Origin: Colletes latitarsis
Lineage: Eukaryota; Arthropoda; Insecta; Hymenoptera; Colletidae
NCBI RefSeq assembly: GCF_051014445.1
Contig: NW_027488368.1
Coordinates: 8,060,001 to 8,124,000 of the forward strand
Direction of reading: 5' to 3'
DNA length: 64,000 nt
Below are positions 17,840-32,048 of this stretch, piece by piece. How positions within the stretch are numbered: the first letter of the stretch is position 1; every line of letters begins with the position of its first letter. The notes under the pieces were generated by a model, which was not told the origin of the DNA, made no database searches, and saw nothing but the letters and a program-made list of their open reading frames with translations. A program made the translations under genes and the position numbers.

Positions 17840-19180
17840 ATTTGCCCTCACGAGGCTCATACTTTCGCATATTTCTCATTCATGTTGGCCTGAACCTGGG
17901 CTTTTTCTGTTTTTGATCACGTGGTAATGTGGTACCACATTGAAACAGTCCATGAAACCTAGTCTTGGTCAATATTTTAAAGGATATCGCATGTTAGGTC
18001 TGGGTTAGGTCTGGGATTTGCCCTCACGAGGCTCACACTTTCGCATATTACCCATACTTGTTGGCCTGATCCTGGGCTTTTTCCGGTTTGGATCAGGTAG
18101 TAACGTGATACCACACTGATGCAGTCGATTAAACCTGGACACGATCAACATTTTAGAGGATAACGCCGGTTAGGACTCGGTTAGGTGTGGGATTTGCCCT
18201 CATCAGGCTCATACTTTCCCATATTTCTCATACTTGTTAGCCAGATCCTTTGCTTTTTCTGAATTGGATCACACAGTAATGTAGAAGCACACTGAAACAG
18301 TCAATTTTACCTGGCCTCGATCAATATTTTAGAGGATAACGCATGTTAGGTCTGGGTTAGGTCTGGAAATTGCTCTCATCAGCCTCGCACTTCCGCATAT
18401 TTCTCATACTTGATGACCAGATTCTGGGTTATTTCTGGTTTGGATCATGTAGTAACATGGTATCACACCGAAACAGTCAATTTTACCTGGTCTCGATCAA
18501 TATTTTAGAGCATAACGCATGTTAGGTCTGGGTTAGGTCTAGGATTTGCCCTCATCTGGCTCATACTTTCACATATTTCTCATACATGTTGGCCTGATCC
18601 TGGGCTTTTTCTGTTTTTGATCACGTGGTAATGTGGTACCACACTGAAACAGTCCATGAAACCTAGTCTCGGTCAAAATTTTAAAGGATATCGCATGTTA
18701 GGTCTGGGTTGGGTCTGGGATTTGCCCTCACGAGGGTCATACTTTCACATATTTCTCATACTTGTTGGCCTTGTCCTGGGCTTTTTCCGGTTTGGATCAG
18801 GTAGTAACGTGGTACCACACTGATGCAGTCGATTAAACCTGGACACGATCAACATTTTAGAGGATAACGCCGGTTAGGACTCGGTTAGGTGTGGGATTTG
18901 CCCTCATCAGGCTCATACTTTCCCATATTTCTCATACTTGATAGCCAGATCCTTTGCTTTTTCTGGATTGGATCACACAGTAATATAGTACCACACTGAA
19001 ACAGTCAATTTTACCTGGTCTCGATCAATATTTTAGAGGATAACGCATGTTAGGTCTGGGTTAGGTCTGGAAATTGCTCTCATCAGTCTCATATCTTCGC
19101 ATTCTTCACATACTTGTTGAACAGATCATGCGTTTTTTCTGGTTCGAATCACGTAGTAATGTGGTACCACACTGATGCAG

Positions 19181-20236
19181 TCGATTAAACCTGGACACGA
19201 TCAACATTTTAGAGGATAACGCCGGTTAGGACTCGGTTAGGTGTGGGATTTGCACTCATCAGGCTCATACTTTCCCATATTTCTCATACTTGTTAGCCAG
19301 ATCCTTTGCTTTTTCTGGATTGGATCACACAGTCATGTAGTACCACACTGAAACAGTCAATTTTACCTTGTCTCGATCAATATTTTTGAGGATAACGCAT
19401 ATTAGGTCTGGGTTAGGTCTAGGATTTGCCCTCATGAGGCTCATACTTTCGCATATTTCTCATACTTGTTGGCCTGATCCTCGGCTTTTTCCGGTTTGGA
19501 TCTGGTAGTAACGTGGTACCACACTGATGCAGTCGATTAAACCTGGACACGATCAACATTTTAGAGGATAACGCCGGTTAGGACTCGGTTAGGTGTGGGA
19601 TTTGCACTCATCAGGCTCATACTTTCCCATATTTCTCATACTTGTTAGCCAGATCCTTTGCTTTTTCTGGATTGGATCACACAGTCATGTAGTACCACAC
19701 TGAAACAGTCAATTTTACCTGGTCTCGATCAATATTTTTGAGGATAACGCATATTAGGTCTGGGTTAGGTCTAGGATTTGCCCTCATGAGGCTCATACTT
19801 TCGCATATTTCTCATACTTGTTGGCCTGATCCTCGGCTTTTTCCGGTTTGGATCTGGTAGTAACGTGGTACCACACTGATGCAGTCGATTAAACCTGGAC
19901 ACGATCAACATTTTAGAGGATAACGCCGGTTAGGACTCGGTTAGGTGTGGGATTTGCACTCATCAGGCTCATACTTTCCCATATTTCTCATACTTGTTAG
20001 CCAGATCCTTTGCTTTTTCTGGATTGGATCACACAGTCATGTAGTACCACACTGAAACAGTCAATTCTACCTGGTCTCGATCAATATTTTTGAGGATAAC
20101 GCATATTAGGTCTGGGTTAGGTCTAGGATTTGCCCTCATGAGGCTCATACTTTCGCATATTTCTCATACTTGTTGGCCTGATCCTTGGCTTTTTCTGTTT
20201 TTGATCACGTGGTAATGTGGTATCACACTGAAACAG
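19181..20236 (+). repeat. Higher-order repeat: three 352-bp dimers
   Basis: The same pair of monomers (one with gacacgatcaac, one with ttttacctggtctcg) starts at 19181, 19533 and 19885, exactly 352 bp apart, with very few differences between copies. This points to a recent local amplification. Confidence 0.88.
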
Positions 20237-23200
20237 TCCATGAAACCTGGTTTCGATCAATATTTTAGAGGATAACGCATGTTAGGTCTAGGTTAGGCCT
20301 GGGATTAGCCCTCATCAGACTCATACTTTCGCATTTTTCGGATACTGGTTAGCCAGATCCTTTGCTTTTTCTGGATTGGGTCACACAGTAATGTGGTACC
20401 ACACTGAAACAGTCAGTTAAACCTGGATACGACCAATATTTTAGAGAATAACGCATGTTAGGTCTGTGTTAGGTCTAGGACTTGCCATCATCTGGCTCAT
20501 ACTTTCGCATTATTCGCATACTTGTTGTACAGATCCTGGGTTTTCTCTGGTTTGAATCACGTGGTAATGTGGTACCACACTGAAACAGTCCATGAAACCT
20601 AGTCACGGTCAATATTTTAAAGGATATCGCATGTTAGGTCTGGGTTAGGTCTGGGATTTGCCCTCATGAGGCTCATACTTTCGCATATTTCTCATACTTG
20701 TTGGCCTGATCCTGGGCTTTTTCTGTTTTGGATCAAGGAAAAACGTGGTACCTCACTGAAACAGTCGACTAAACCTGGTGTCGATCAATATTTTAGAGGA
20801 TAACTTATGCTAGGTCTAGATTAGGCCTGGGATTTGCGCTGATCAGACTCATACTTTCGCTTTCTTCACATACTTGTTGAACAGATCCTGGGCTTTTTCT
20901 GTTTTTGATCACGTGGTAATGAGGCACCACATTGAAACAGTCCATGAAACCTAGTCTCGGTCAATATTTTAAAGGATATCGCATGTTAGGTCTGGGTTAG
21001 GTCTGGGATTTGCCCTCACGAGGCTCACACTTTCGCATTCTTCACATACGTGTTGAACAGATCCTGGGCTTTTTCCGGTTTGGATCAGGTAGTAACGTGG
21101 TACCACACTGATGCAGTCGATTAAACCTGGACACGATCAACATTTTAGAGGATAACGCCGGTTAGGACTCGGTTAGGTGTGGGATTTGCCCTCATCAGGC
21201 TCATACTTTCCCATATTTTTCATACTTGTTAGCCAGATCCTTTGCTTTTTCTGGATTGGATCACACAGTAATGTAGTACCACACTGAAACAGTCAATTTT
21301 ACCTGGTCTCGATCAATATTTTAGAGGATAACGCATGTTAGGTCTGGGTTAGGTCTGGAATTTGCTCTCATCATTCTCATATCTTCGCATTCTTCACATA
21401 CTTGTTGAACAGATCCTGCGTTTTTTCTGGTTTGAATCACGTAGTAATGTGGTATCACACTGAAACAGTCCATGAAACCTGGTTTCGATCAATATTTTAG
21501 AGGATAACGCATGTTAGGTCTAGGTTAGGCCTGGGATTAGCCCTCATCAGACTCATACTTTCGCATTTTTCGCATACTTGTTGAACAGATCCCGGGCTTT
21601 TTCTGGTTTGGATCACGTGGAAATGTGGTATCACACTGAAACAGTCCAATAAACCTGGTTTCGATCAATATTTTAGGCGATAACTCATGTTAGGTCTAGG
21701 TTAGCCCTGGGATTTGCTCTCATCAGGCTCGTACTTCCGCATATTTCTCATACTTGATGACCAGATTCTGGGTTATTTCTGGTTTGGATCATGTAGTAAC
21801 ATGGTATCACACTGAAACAGTCGATTAAACCTGGACACGATCAACATTTTAGAGGATAACGCCGGTTAGGTCTCGGTTAGGTGTGGGATTTGCCCACATC
21901 AGGCTCAAACTTTCGCATATTTCTCATACTGGTTAGCCAGATCCTTTGCTTTTTCTGGATTGGGTCACACAGTAATGTGGTACCACACTGAAACAGTCAG
22001 TTAAACCTGGATATGACCAATATTTTAGAGGATAACGCATGTTAGATCTGGGTTAGGTCTAGGATTTGCCATCATCTGGCTCATACTTTCGCATTATTCG
22101 CATACTTGTTGTACAGATCCTGGGTTTTCTCTGGTTTGAATCACGTGGTAATGTGGTACCACACTGAAACAGTCCACGAAACCTAGTCACGGTCAATATT
22201 TTAAAGGATATCGCATGTTAGGTCTGGGTTAGGTCTGGGATTTGCCCTCATGAGGCTCATACTTTCGCATATTTCTCATACTCGTTGGCCTGATCCTGGG
22301 CTTATTCTGTTTTGGATCAAGGAAAAACGTGGTACCTCACTGAAACAGTCGACTAAACCTGGTCTCGATCAATATTTTAGAGGATAACTAATTCTAGGTC
22401 TAGATTAGGCCTGGGATTTGCCCTGATCAGATTCATACTTTCGCATTCTTCACATACTTGTTGAACAGATCCTGGGTTATTTCTGGTTGGTATCAGGTAG
22501 TAATGTGGTACCACACTGAAACAGTCCATGAAACCTTGTCACGGTCAATATTTTAAAGGATATCGCATGTTAGGTCTGGGTTGCGTCTGGGATTTGCCCT
22601 CACGAGGCTCATACTTTCGCATATTTCTCATACTTGTTGGCCTGATCCTAGGCTTTGTCCGGTTTGGATCACACAGTAATGTAGTACCACACTGAAACAG
22701 TCAATTTTACCTGGTCTCGATCAATATTTTAGAGGATAACGCATGTTAGGTCTGGGTTAGGTCTGGAATTTGCTCTCATCAGTCTCATATCTTCGCATTC
22801 TTCACATACTTGTTGAACAGATCCTGCGTTTTTTCTGGTTTGAATCACGTAGTAATGTGGTATCACACTGAAACAGTCCATGAAACCTGGTTTCAATCTA
22901 TATTTTTGAGGATAGCGCATGTTAGGTCTGGTTTAGGTCTTGGATTTGCCCGCATCTGGCTCATACTTTCGCATTCTTCACATACTTCTTGAAGAGACCG
23001 TGGGTTTCTACTAGTTTGGATCAGGTAGTAACGTGGTACCACACTGATGCAGTCGATTAAACCTGGACACGATCAACATTTTAGAGGATAACGCCGATTA
23101 GGACTCGGTTAGGTGTGGGATTTGCCCTCATCAGGCTCATACTTTCCCATATTTCTCATACTTGTTAGCCAGATCCTTTGCTTTTTCTGGATTGGATCTT

Positions 23201-26200
23201 GCAGTAATGTAGTAGCACACTGAAACAGTCAATGTTACCTGGTCTCGATCAATATTTTAGAGGATAACGCATGTTAGGTCTGGGTTAGGTCTGGAATTTG
23301 CTCTCATTAGTCTCATATCTTCGCAATCTTCACATACTTGTTGAACAGATCCTTCGTTTTTTCTGGTTTGAATCACGTAGTAATGTGGTACCACACTGAT
23401 GCAGTCGATTAAACCTGGTTTCGATCAATATTTTTGAGGATAACGCATGTTAGGTCTGGGTTAGGTCTGGGATTTGCCCTCACGAGGCTCATACTTTCGC
23501 ATATTTCTCATACTTGTTGGCCTGATCCTGGGCTTTTTCCGGTTTGGATCAGGTAGTAACGTGGTACCAAACTGATGCAGTCCATGAAACCTGGTTTCGA
23601 TCAATATTTTAGAGGATAACGCATGTTAGGTCTAGGTTAGGCCTGGGATTAGCCCGCATCAGACTCATACTTTTGCATTTTTCGCATACTTGTTGAACAG
23701 ATCCCGGGATTTTTCTGGTTTGGATCGCGTGGTAATGTGGTATCACACTGAAACAGTCCAATAAACCCGGTTTCGATCAATATCTTAGGGGATAACTCAT
23801 GTTAGGTCTAGGTTAGGCCAGGGAATTGCCCTCATCAGACTCATACTTTCGCATTCTTCACATACTTGTTGAACAGATCCTGGGTTATTTCTGGTTTGGA
23901 TCAGGTAGTAATGTCGTACCACACTGAAACAGTCGATTAAACCAGGTTTCGATCAATATTCCAGATGATAACGCATGTTAGGTCTGGATTAGGTCTAGGA
24001 TTTGCCCTCATCTGGCTCATACTTTCGCATATTTCTCATACCTGTAAGCCAGATCCTTTGCTTTTTCTGGATTGGGTCACACAGTAATGTGGTACCACAC
24101 CGAAACAGTATATTAAACCTGGTTCCGATTAATATTTTAGAGGATAACACTGGTTATGTCTGGGTTAGTTCTAGCATTTGCTATCATCAGGCACATACTT
24201 TCGCATTTTTCGCATACTTGTTGGGCAGATCCTGGGTTTTCCCTGGTTTGGATACCGTAGTAATGTGGTACCACACCGAAACAGTCAACTAAACCTGGTT
24301 GCGGTTAATATTTTTGAGGATAACGCCGGTTATGTCTGGGTTAGGTCTGGTATTTGCCCTCATGTGGCTCGTACTTTCGCATTTTTCGCATACTTGTTGG
24401 CCAGATCCTGGGCTTTTTCTGGCTTGGATCACGTAGTAATGTGGTACCACACTGAAACAGTCAATAAAGTCTGGCTCCGATTAATAGTTTGGAGGATAAC
24501 GCTGGTTACGTTTGGGTTTGTTCTGGTATTAGCAATCATCTCGCTCGTACATTCGCACTTTTCGCATACTTGTTGGCCTGATCCTGGGCTTTTTCTGGCT
24601 TGGATCACGTGGTAACGTGGTACCACACTTTCAATAAAAGCTGGTTCCGATTAGTATTTTAGAGGATAACGCTGGTTATGGCTGGGTTAATTCTGGTACT
24701 TGCAATTATCTGGCTCATACTTTCGCGTTTTTCGCATACTTGTTGGCCGGATCGTGGGCTTTTTCTGGTTAGGAGCACGTAGTAATGCGGTACCACACCG
24801 GAACAATCAATTAAAGCTGGATGCGATTAGTATTTTAGAGGATAACGCCGGTTATGTCTCGGTTAGGTCTGGGATTTGCCCTCATCTGGCTCGTACTTTC
24901 GCATTTTTCGCATACTTGTTGGCCAGATTCTGGGTTTTTTCTGATTTGGATCAGGTAGTAACGCGGTGCCACACCGAAACAATCAATTAATTCTGGTTGC
25001 GATTAATATTTTAGAGGATAACGCTGGTTATGTCTGGGTTAGTTCTGGTATTTGCTATCATCTGGCTCATACTTTCGCGTTTTTCGCATACTTTTTGGGC
25101 AGATCCTGGCCTTTTTCTGGCTTGGACCACGTAGTAATGTGGTACCACACCGAAACAGTCAATTAATCCCGGTTGCGATTAATATTTTAGAGGATAACGC
25201 CGGTTATATCTCGGTTAGGTCTGGTATTTGCCCTCATCTGGCTCGTAATTTCGCATTTTTCGCATACTTGTTGGCCAGATCCTGGCCTTTTTCTGGCTTT
25301 GACAACGCAGTAATGTGGTACCACACCGAAACAGTCAATTAATCCTGGTTGCGATTAATATATTGGAGGATAACGCCGGTTATGTCTGGGTTAGTTTTGG
25401 TATTTGCCGTCATCTGGCTCGTACTTTCGCATTTTTCGCATACATGATGGCCAGATCCTGGCCTTTTTCTGGCTTGGACCACGTAGTAATGTGGTACCAC
25501 ACCGAAACAGTCAATTAATCCCGGTTGCGATTAATATTTTAGAGGATAACGCCGGTTATATCTCGGTTAGGTCTGGAACTTGCCCTCATCTGGCTCGTAC
25601 TTTCGCATTTTGCGCACACTTGTTGGCCAGATCCTGGGTTTTTTCTGGTTCGAATCACGTAGTAACGCGGTACCACACCGAAACAGTCAATTAATACTGG
25701 TTGCGATTAATATTTTAGAGGAAAACGCCGGTTATGTCTGGGTTAGTTCTGGTATTTGCAATCATCTGGCTCATACTTTCGCATTTTTCGCATACTTGTT
25801 GGCCGGATCGTGGCCATTTTCTGGTTTGGATCACGTAGTAATGCGGTACCACACCGAAACAATCAATTAAACCTGGTTGCGATTAATATATTGGAGGATA
25901 ACGCCGGTTATGTCTGGGTTAGTTCTGGTATTTGCCCTCATCTGGCTCGTAATTTCGCATTTTTCGCAAACTTGTTGGCCAGATCCTGGCCTTTTTCTGG
26001 CTTTGACAACGCAGTAATGTGGTACCACACCGAAACAGTCAATTAATCCTGGTTGCGATTAATATTTTAGAGGATAACGCCGGTTATGTCTGGTTAAGTT
26101 CTGGTATTTGCCCTCATCTGGCTCGTACTTTCGCGTTTTTCGCATACTTGTTGGCCAGGCCCTGGTCTTTTTCTGGTTTGGATCACGTAGTAATACGGTA

Positions 26201-28570
26201 CCACACCGAAACAGTAAATTAAACCTGGTTGCGATTAGTATTTTGGAGGATAACGCCGGTTACGTCTCCGTTAGTTCCGGTATATGCAATTATCTGGCTC
26301 ACACTTTCGCGTTTTTCGCATACTTGTTGCGCAGATCCTGTGTTTTTTCTGGTTTGGATCACGTAGTAACGCGGTACCACACCGAAGCAGTCAATTAATC
26401 CTGGTTGCGATTAATATCTTAGAGGTTAACGCCGGTTATGTCTCGGTTAGGTCTGGGATATGCCCTCATCTGGCTCGTACCTTCGCACTTTTTGCATACT
26501 TGTTGGCCAGATCCTGGCCTTTTTCCGGCTTGGACCACGTAGTAATGTGGTACCACACTGAAACAGTCAATAAAAGCTGGTTCCGATTAATAGTGTGGAG
26601 GTTAACGCTGGTTACGTTTGGGTCAGTTCTGGTATTAGCAATCATCTGGCTCGTACTTTCGCATTTCTCGCATACTTGTTTTTCAGATCCTGGCCTTCTT
26701 CTGGCTTGGACCACGTAGTAATGCGGTACCGCAACGAAAGAGTCAATTAAACCTGGTTGTGGTTAATATTTTAGAGGAAAACGCCGGTTATGTTTGGGTT
26801 AGGTCTGGGATTTGCCCTCATCTGGCTCGTACTTTCGCATTTTTCGCATACTTGTTGGCCAGATCCTGGGCTTTTTCTGGTTTGGATCACGTAGTAACGC
26901 GGTACCACACTGAAACAGTCAATTAAACCTGGTTGTGATTAATATTTTAGAGTAAAACGCCGGTTAAGTCTGGGTTAGTTCTGGGATTTGCCCTCCTCTG
27001 GCTCGTACTTTCGCATTTTTCGCATACTTGTTGGCCAGATCCTGGGCTTTTTCTGGTTTGAATAACGTAGTAATGTGGTACCACACTGAAACAGTCAATA
27101 AAAGCTGGTTCCGATTAATAGTTTGGAGGATAACGCTTGTTACGTTTGTGTTAGTTCTCTTATTAGCAATCATCTGGCTCGTACTTTCGCATCTTTGGCA
27201 TACTTGTTGGCCAGGTGCTGGCCTTTTTCCGGCTTGGACCACGTAGTAATGTGGTACCACAACGCAACAGTCAGTAATACCTGGTTGCGATTAATATTTT
27301 AGAGGATAACGGCGGTTATGTCTCGGTTAGGTCTGGAATTTGCCCTCATCTGGCTCGAGCTTTCGTATTTTTTGCATACTTGTTGGCCAGATCCTAGGCT
27401 TTTTCTGGTTTGGATCACGAACTAATGTGGTACCACACTGGAACAGTCAATAGAAGCTGGTTCCGATAGTATTTTAGAGGATAACACTGGTTATGTCTGG
27501 GTTAGGTCTGGGATTTGCCCTCATCTGACTTGTACTTTCGCATTTTTCGCATACTTGTTGGCCAGATCCTGGCCATTTTCTGGTTTGGATCACGTAGTAA
27601 TGCGGTACCACACCGAAACAGTCAATTAAACCTGGTTGCGATTAATATTTTAGAGGATAACGCAGGTTATGTCTGGGTTAGGTCTGGGATTTGCCCTCAT
27701 CTGGATCGTACTTTCGCATTTTTCGCATACTTACTGGCCAGATCCTGGCCTTTTTCTGGCTTGGACCACGTAGTAATGTGGTACCACACTGAAACAGTCA
27801 ACTAAACCTGGTTGCGATTAATATTTTAGAGGATAACGCCGGTTATGTCTAGGTTAGGTCTGGTATTTGCCGTCATCTGGCTCGTGCTATCGCACTTTTC
27901 GCATACTTGTTGCCCAGATCCTGCCCTTTTTCTGGTTTGGATCACGTAGTAATGTGGTACCACACTGAAACAGTCAATTAAACCTGGTTGCGATTAATAT
28001 TTTTGAGGATAACGCCGGTTATGTCTAGGTTAGTTCTGGTATTACCAACCATCTGGCTCATATTTTCGCATTTTTCGCTTACTTGTCGGGCTGATCCTGG
28101 GTTTTTTGTGGTTTGGATACCGTCGTAATGTGGTTCCACACCGAAACAGTCAATTAAACCTGGTTGCGATTAATATTTTACATGATAACGCCGGTTAACT
28201 CTTGGTTAGTTCTAGTATTTGCCGTCATCTGTCTCATACTTTCGCATTTTTCGCATACTTGTCGGCCAGATCCAGGGCTTTTTCTGGTTTGGATCACGTA
28301 CAAATGCGGTACCACACCGAAACAGTCAATTAAACCTGGTTGCGATTAATATTTTAGAGGATAACGCCGGTTACGTCTCGGTTAGGTCTGGGATTTGCCA
28401 TCATCTGGCTCGTGCTTTCGTATTTTTCGCATACTTGTTGGCCAGATCCTAGGCTTTTTCTGGTTTGGATCACGTACTAATGTGGTACCACACTGGAACA
28501 GTCAATAGAAGCTGGTTCCGAATAGTATTTTTGATTATAACGCCGGTTATGTCTGGGTTACGTCTGGTAT

Positions 28571-30330
28571 TTGCCCTCATCTGGCTCGTACTTTCGCATT
28601 TTTCGCATACTTGCTGGCCAGATCCTGGCCTTTTTCTGGCTTGGACCACGTAGTAATGTGGTACCACACCGAAACAGTCAGTTAAACCTGGTTGCGATTA
28701 ATATTTTAGAGTATAACGCCGGTTATGTCTGGGTTAGGTCTGGTATTTGCCCTCATCTGGCTCGTACTATCGCACTTTTCGCAATACTTGTTGCCCAGAT
28801 GCTGCACATTTTCTGGTTTGGAACACGTAGTAATGCGGTACCACACCGAAACAGTCAACTAAACCTGGTTGCGACTAATATTTTAGAGGATAACGCCGGT
28901 TATGTCTCGGTTAGGTCTGGGATATGCCTTCATCTGGCTCGTACTTTCGCATTGTTCGCATACTTGTTGGCCAGATCGTGGGCTTTTTCTGGCTTGGATC
29001 ACGTAGTAATGTGGTACCACACTGTCAATAAAAGCTGGTTCCGATTAGTATTTTAGAGGATAACGCTGGTTATGTCTGGGATAGTTCTGGTATTTGCAAT
29101 CATCTGGCTCGTACTTTCGCATTTTTGGCATACTTGCTGGCCTGGTCCTGGCCTTTTCCCGGCTAGGACCACGTAGTAATGTGGTACCACACCGAAACAG
29201 ACAGTTATACCTGGTTCCGATTAATATTTTAGAGGAAAACGCCGGTTATGTCTGGGTTAGTTCTGGCATTTGCCCTCATCTGTCTCATACTTTCGCGTTT
29301 TTCGCATACTTGTTGGCCAGATCCTGTCCCTTTTCTGGTTTGGATCACGTAGTAATGTGGTACCACACTGAAACAGTCAATTAATCCCGGTTGCGATTAA
29401 TATTTTAGAGGATAACGCCGGTTATATCTCGGTTAGGTCTGGGATTTGCCCTCATCTGGCTCGTACTTTCGCATCTTTCGCATACTTGCTGGCCAGATCC
29501 TGGCCTTTTTCTGGCTTGGACCTCGTAGTAATGTGGGACCACACTGAAACAGTCAATTAAACCTGGTTCCGATTAATATTTTAGAGGATAACGCCGGTTA
29601 TGTCTGGGTTAGGTCTGGTATTTGCCCTCATCTGGCTCGTACTATCGCACTTTTCGCAATACTTGTTGCCCAGATACTGCACTTTTTCTCGTTTGGAACA
29701 CGTAGTAATGCGGTACCACACCGAAACAGTCAACTAAACCTGGTTGCGACTAATATTTTAGAGGATAACGCCGGTTATGTCTCGGTTAGGTCAGGGATAT
29801 GCCCTCATCTGGCTCGTACTTTCGCATTGTTCGCATACTTGTTGGCCAGATCGTGGGCTTTTACTGGCTTGGATCACGTAGTAATGTTGTACCACACTGT
29901 CAATAAAAGCTGGTTCCGATTAGTATTTTAGAGGATAACGCTGGTTATGTCTGGGTTAGTTCTGGTATTTGCAATCATCTGGCTCGTACTTTCGCATTTT
30001 TGGCATACTTGTTGGCCTGGTCCTGGCCTTTTCCCGGCTATGACCACGTAGTAATGTGGTACCACACCGAAACAGACAGTTATACCTGGTTCCGATTAAT
30101 ATTTTAGAGGAAAACGCCGGTTATGTCTGGGTTAGTTCTGGCATTTGCCCTCATCTGTCTCATACTTTCGCGTTTTTCGCATACTTGTTGGCCAGATCCT
30201 GTCCCTTTTCTGGTTTGGATCACGTAGTAATGTGGTACCACACTGAAACAGTCAATTAATCCCGGTTGCGATTAATATTTTAGAGGATAACGCCGGTTAT
30301 ATCTCGGTTAGGTCTGGGATTTGCCCTCAT
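28571..30330 (+). repeat. Higher-order repeat: two ~875-bp five-monomer blocks
   Basis: The segment around 28700-29450 is repeated about 875 bp later (29575-30330). Shared unusual features include cactgtcaataaaagctgg with a shortened gaaacag region, and gtcctggccttttcccggct. The few differences include small indels. Confidence 0.7.
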
Positions 30331-32048
30331 CTGGCTCGTACTTTCGCATTTTTCCCATACTTGGTGGCCAGATCCTGGGTTTTTTCTGATTTGGATCACG
30401 TAGTAACGCGGTACCACACCGAAACAGTCAATTAATACTGGTTGCGATTAATATTTTAGAGGATAACGCTGGTTATGTCTGTGTTAGTTCTGGTATTTGC
30501 TATCATCTGGCTCATACTTTCGCGTTTTTCGCATACTTGTTGGCCAGATCCTGGTTTTTTCTGGTTTGGATCACGTAGTAATGTGGTACCACACTGAAAC
30601 AGTCAATAGAAGCTCCGATTATTAGTTTGGAGGATAACGCTGGTTACGTTTGGGTTAGTTCTGGTATTTGCAATCATCTGGCTCATACTTTCGCGTTTTT
30701 CGAACACTTGTTGGCCAGATCCTGGCCTTTTTCTGGCTTGGACCACGTAGTAATGTGGTACCACACTGAAACAGTCAATTAATCCCGGTTGCGATTAATA
30801 TTTCAGAGGATAACGCCGGTTATATCTCGGTTAGGTCTGGAACTTGCCCTCATCTGGCTCGTACTTTCGCATTTTTCGCATACTTGTTGGCCAGATCCTG
30901 GGTTTTTCCTGGTTTGAATCACGTAGTAACGCGGTACCACACCGAAACAGTCAATTAATACTGGTTGCGATTAACATTTTAGAGGATAACGCTGGTTACG
31001 TTTGGGTTAGTTCTGGTATTTGCAATCATCTGGCTCATACTTCCGCATTTTTCGCATACTTGTTGGCCGGATCCTGGCCATTTTCTGGTTTGGATCACGT
31101 AGTAATGCGGTACCACACCGAAACAATCAATGAAACCTGGTTGCGATTAATTTATTGGAGGATAACGCCGGTTATGTCTGGGTTAGGTCTGGTATTTGCC
31201 CTCATCTGGCTCGTACTTTCGCATTTTTCGCATACATGATGGCCAGATCCTGGCCTTTTTCTGGCTTGGACCACGTAGTAACACCGGTACCACACCGAAA
31301 CAGTCAATTAAACCTGGTTGTGATTAATATTTTAGAGGAAAACGCCGGTTATGTCTGGGTTTGTTCTGGTATTTGCCCTCATCTGGCTCGTAATTTCGCA
31401 TTTTTCGCATACTTGTTGGCCAGATCCTGGCTTTTTTCTGGCTTTGACAACGCAGTAATGTGGTACCACACCGAAACAGTCAATTAATCCTGGTTGCGAT
31501 TAATATTTTAGAGGATAACGCCGGTTATGTCTAGGTTAGGTCTGGTATTTGCCATCATCTGACTCGTGCTTTCGTATTTTTCGCATACTTGTTGGCCAGA
31601 TCCTAGGCTTTTTCTGGCTTGGACCACGTAGTAACACCGGTACCACACCGAAACAGTCAATTAACCCTGGTTGCGATTAATATTTTGGAGGACAACGCTG
31701 GTTATGTTTGGGTTAGTTCTGGTATTTGCAATCATCGGGCACATACGTTCGCATTTCTCGCATACTTGTTTTTCAGATCCTGGCCTTTTGCTGGCTTGGA
31801 CCACGTAGTAATGCAGTACCGCACCGAAACAGTCAATCAAACCTGGTTGCGATTAAGATTTCAGAGGATATCGCCGGTTACGTCTCGGTTTGGCCTGGGA
31901 TTTGCAATCATCTGGCTCGTACTTTCGCAATTTTCGCATACTTTTTGGCCAGAACTCGGGTTATTTGTGGTTTGGATCCCGTCGTAATGTGGTACCACAC
32001 TGAAACAGTCAATTAAACCTGGTTCCAATTAATATTTTAGAGGATAAC

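Larger units (their letters stand above)
15119..24110 (+). repeat. 176-bp satellite array, subfamily I (right arm)
   Basis: About 51 head-to-tail monomers continuing the array interrupted by the LTR element. Subfamily I markers are gatcaatattt, aacgcatgttagg, gcatatttctcatac and gtggtaccacactg. Several monomer types alternate, for example one with gacacgatcaacatttt and gttaggactcgg and one with tcaattttacctgg. The change to subfamily II occurs across 24000-24180, so the right border is approximate. Confidence 0.95.

Noticed and set aside
16098..29000. Minus-strand frames in satellite with MVPHYYV or VWYHITT motifs
   Set aside because: They are the reverse reading of the monomer around GTGGTACCAC. 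They recur with the repeat and are not genes.
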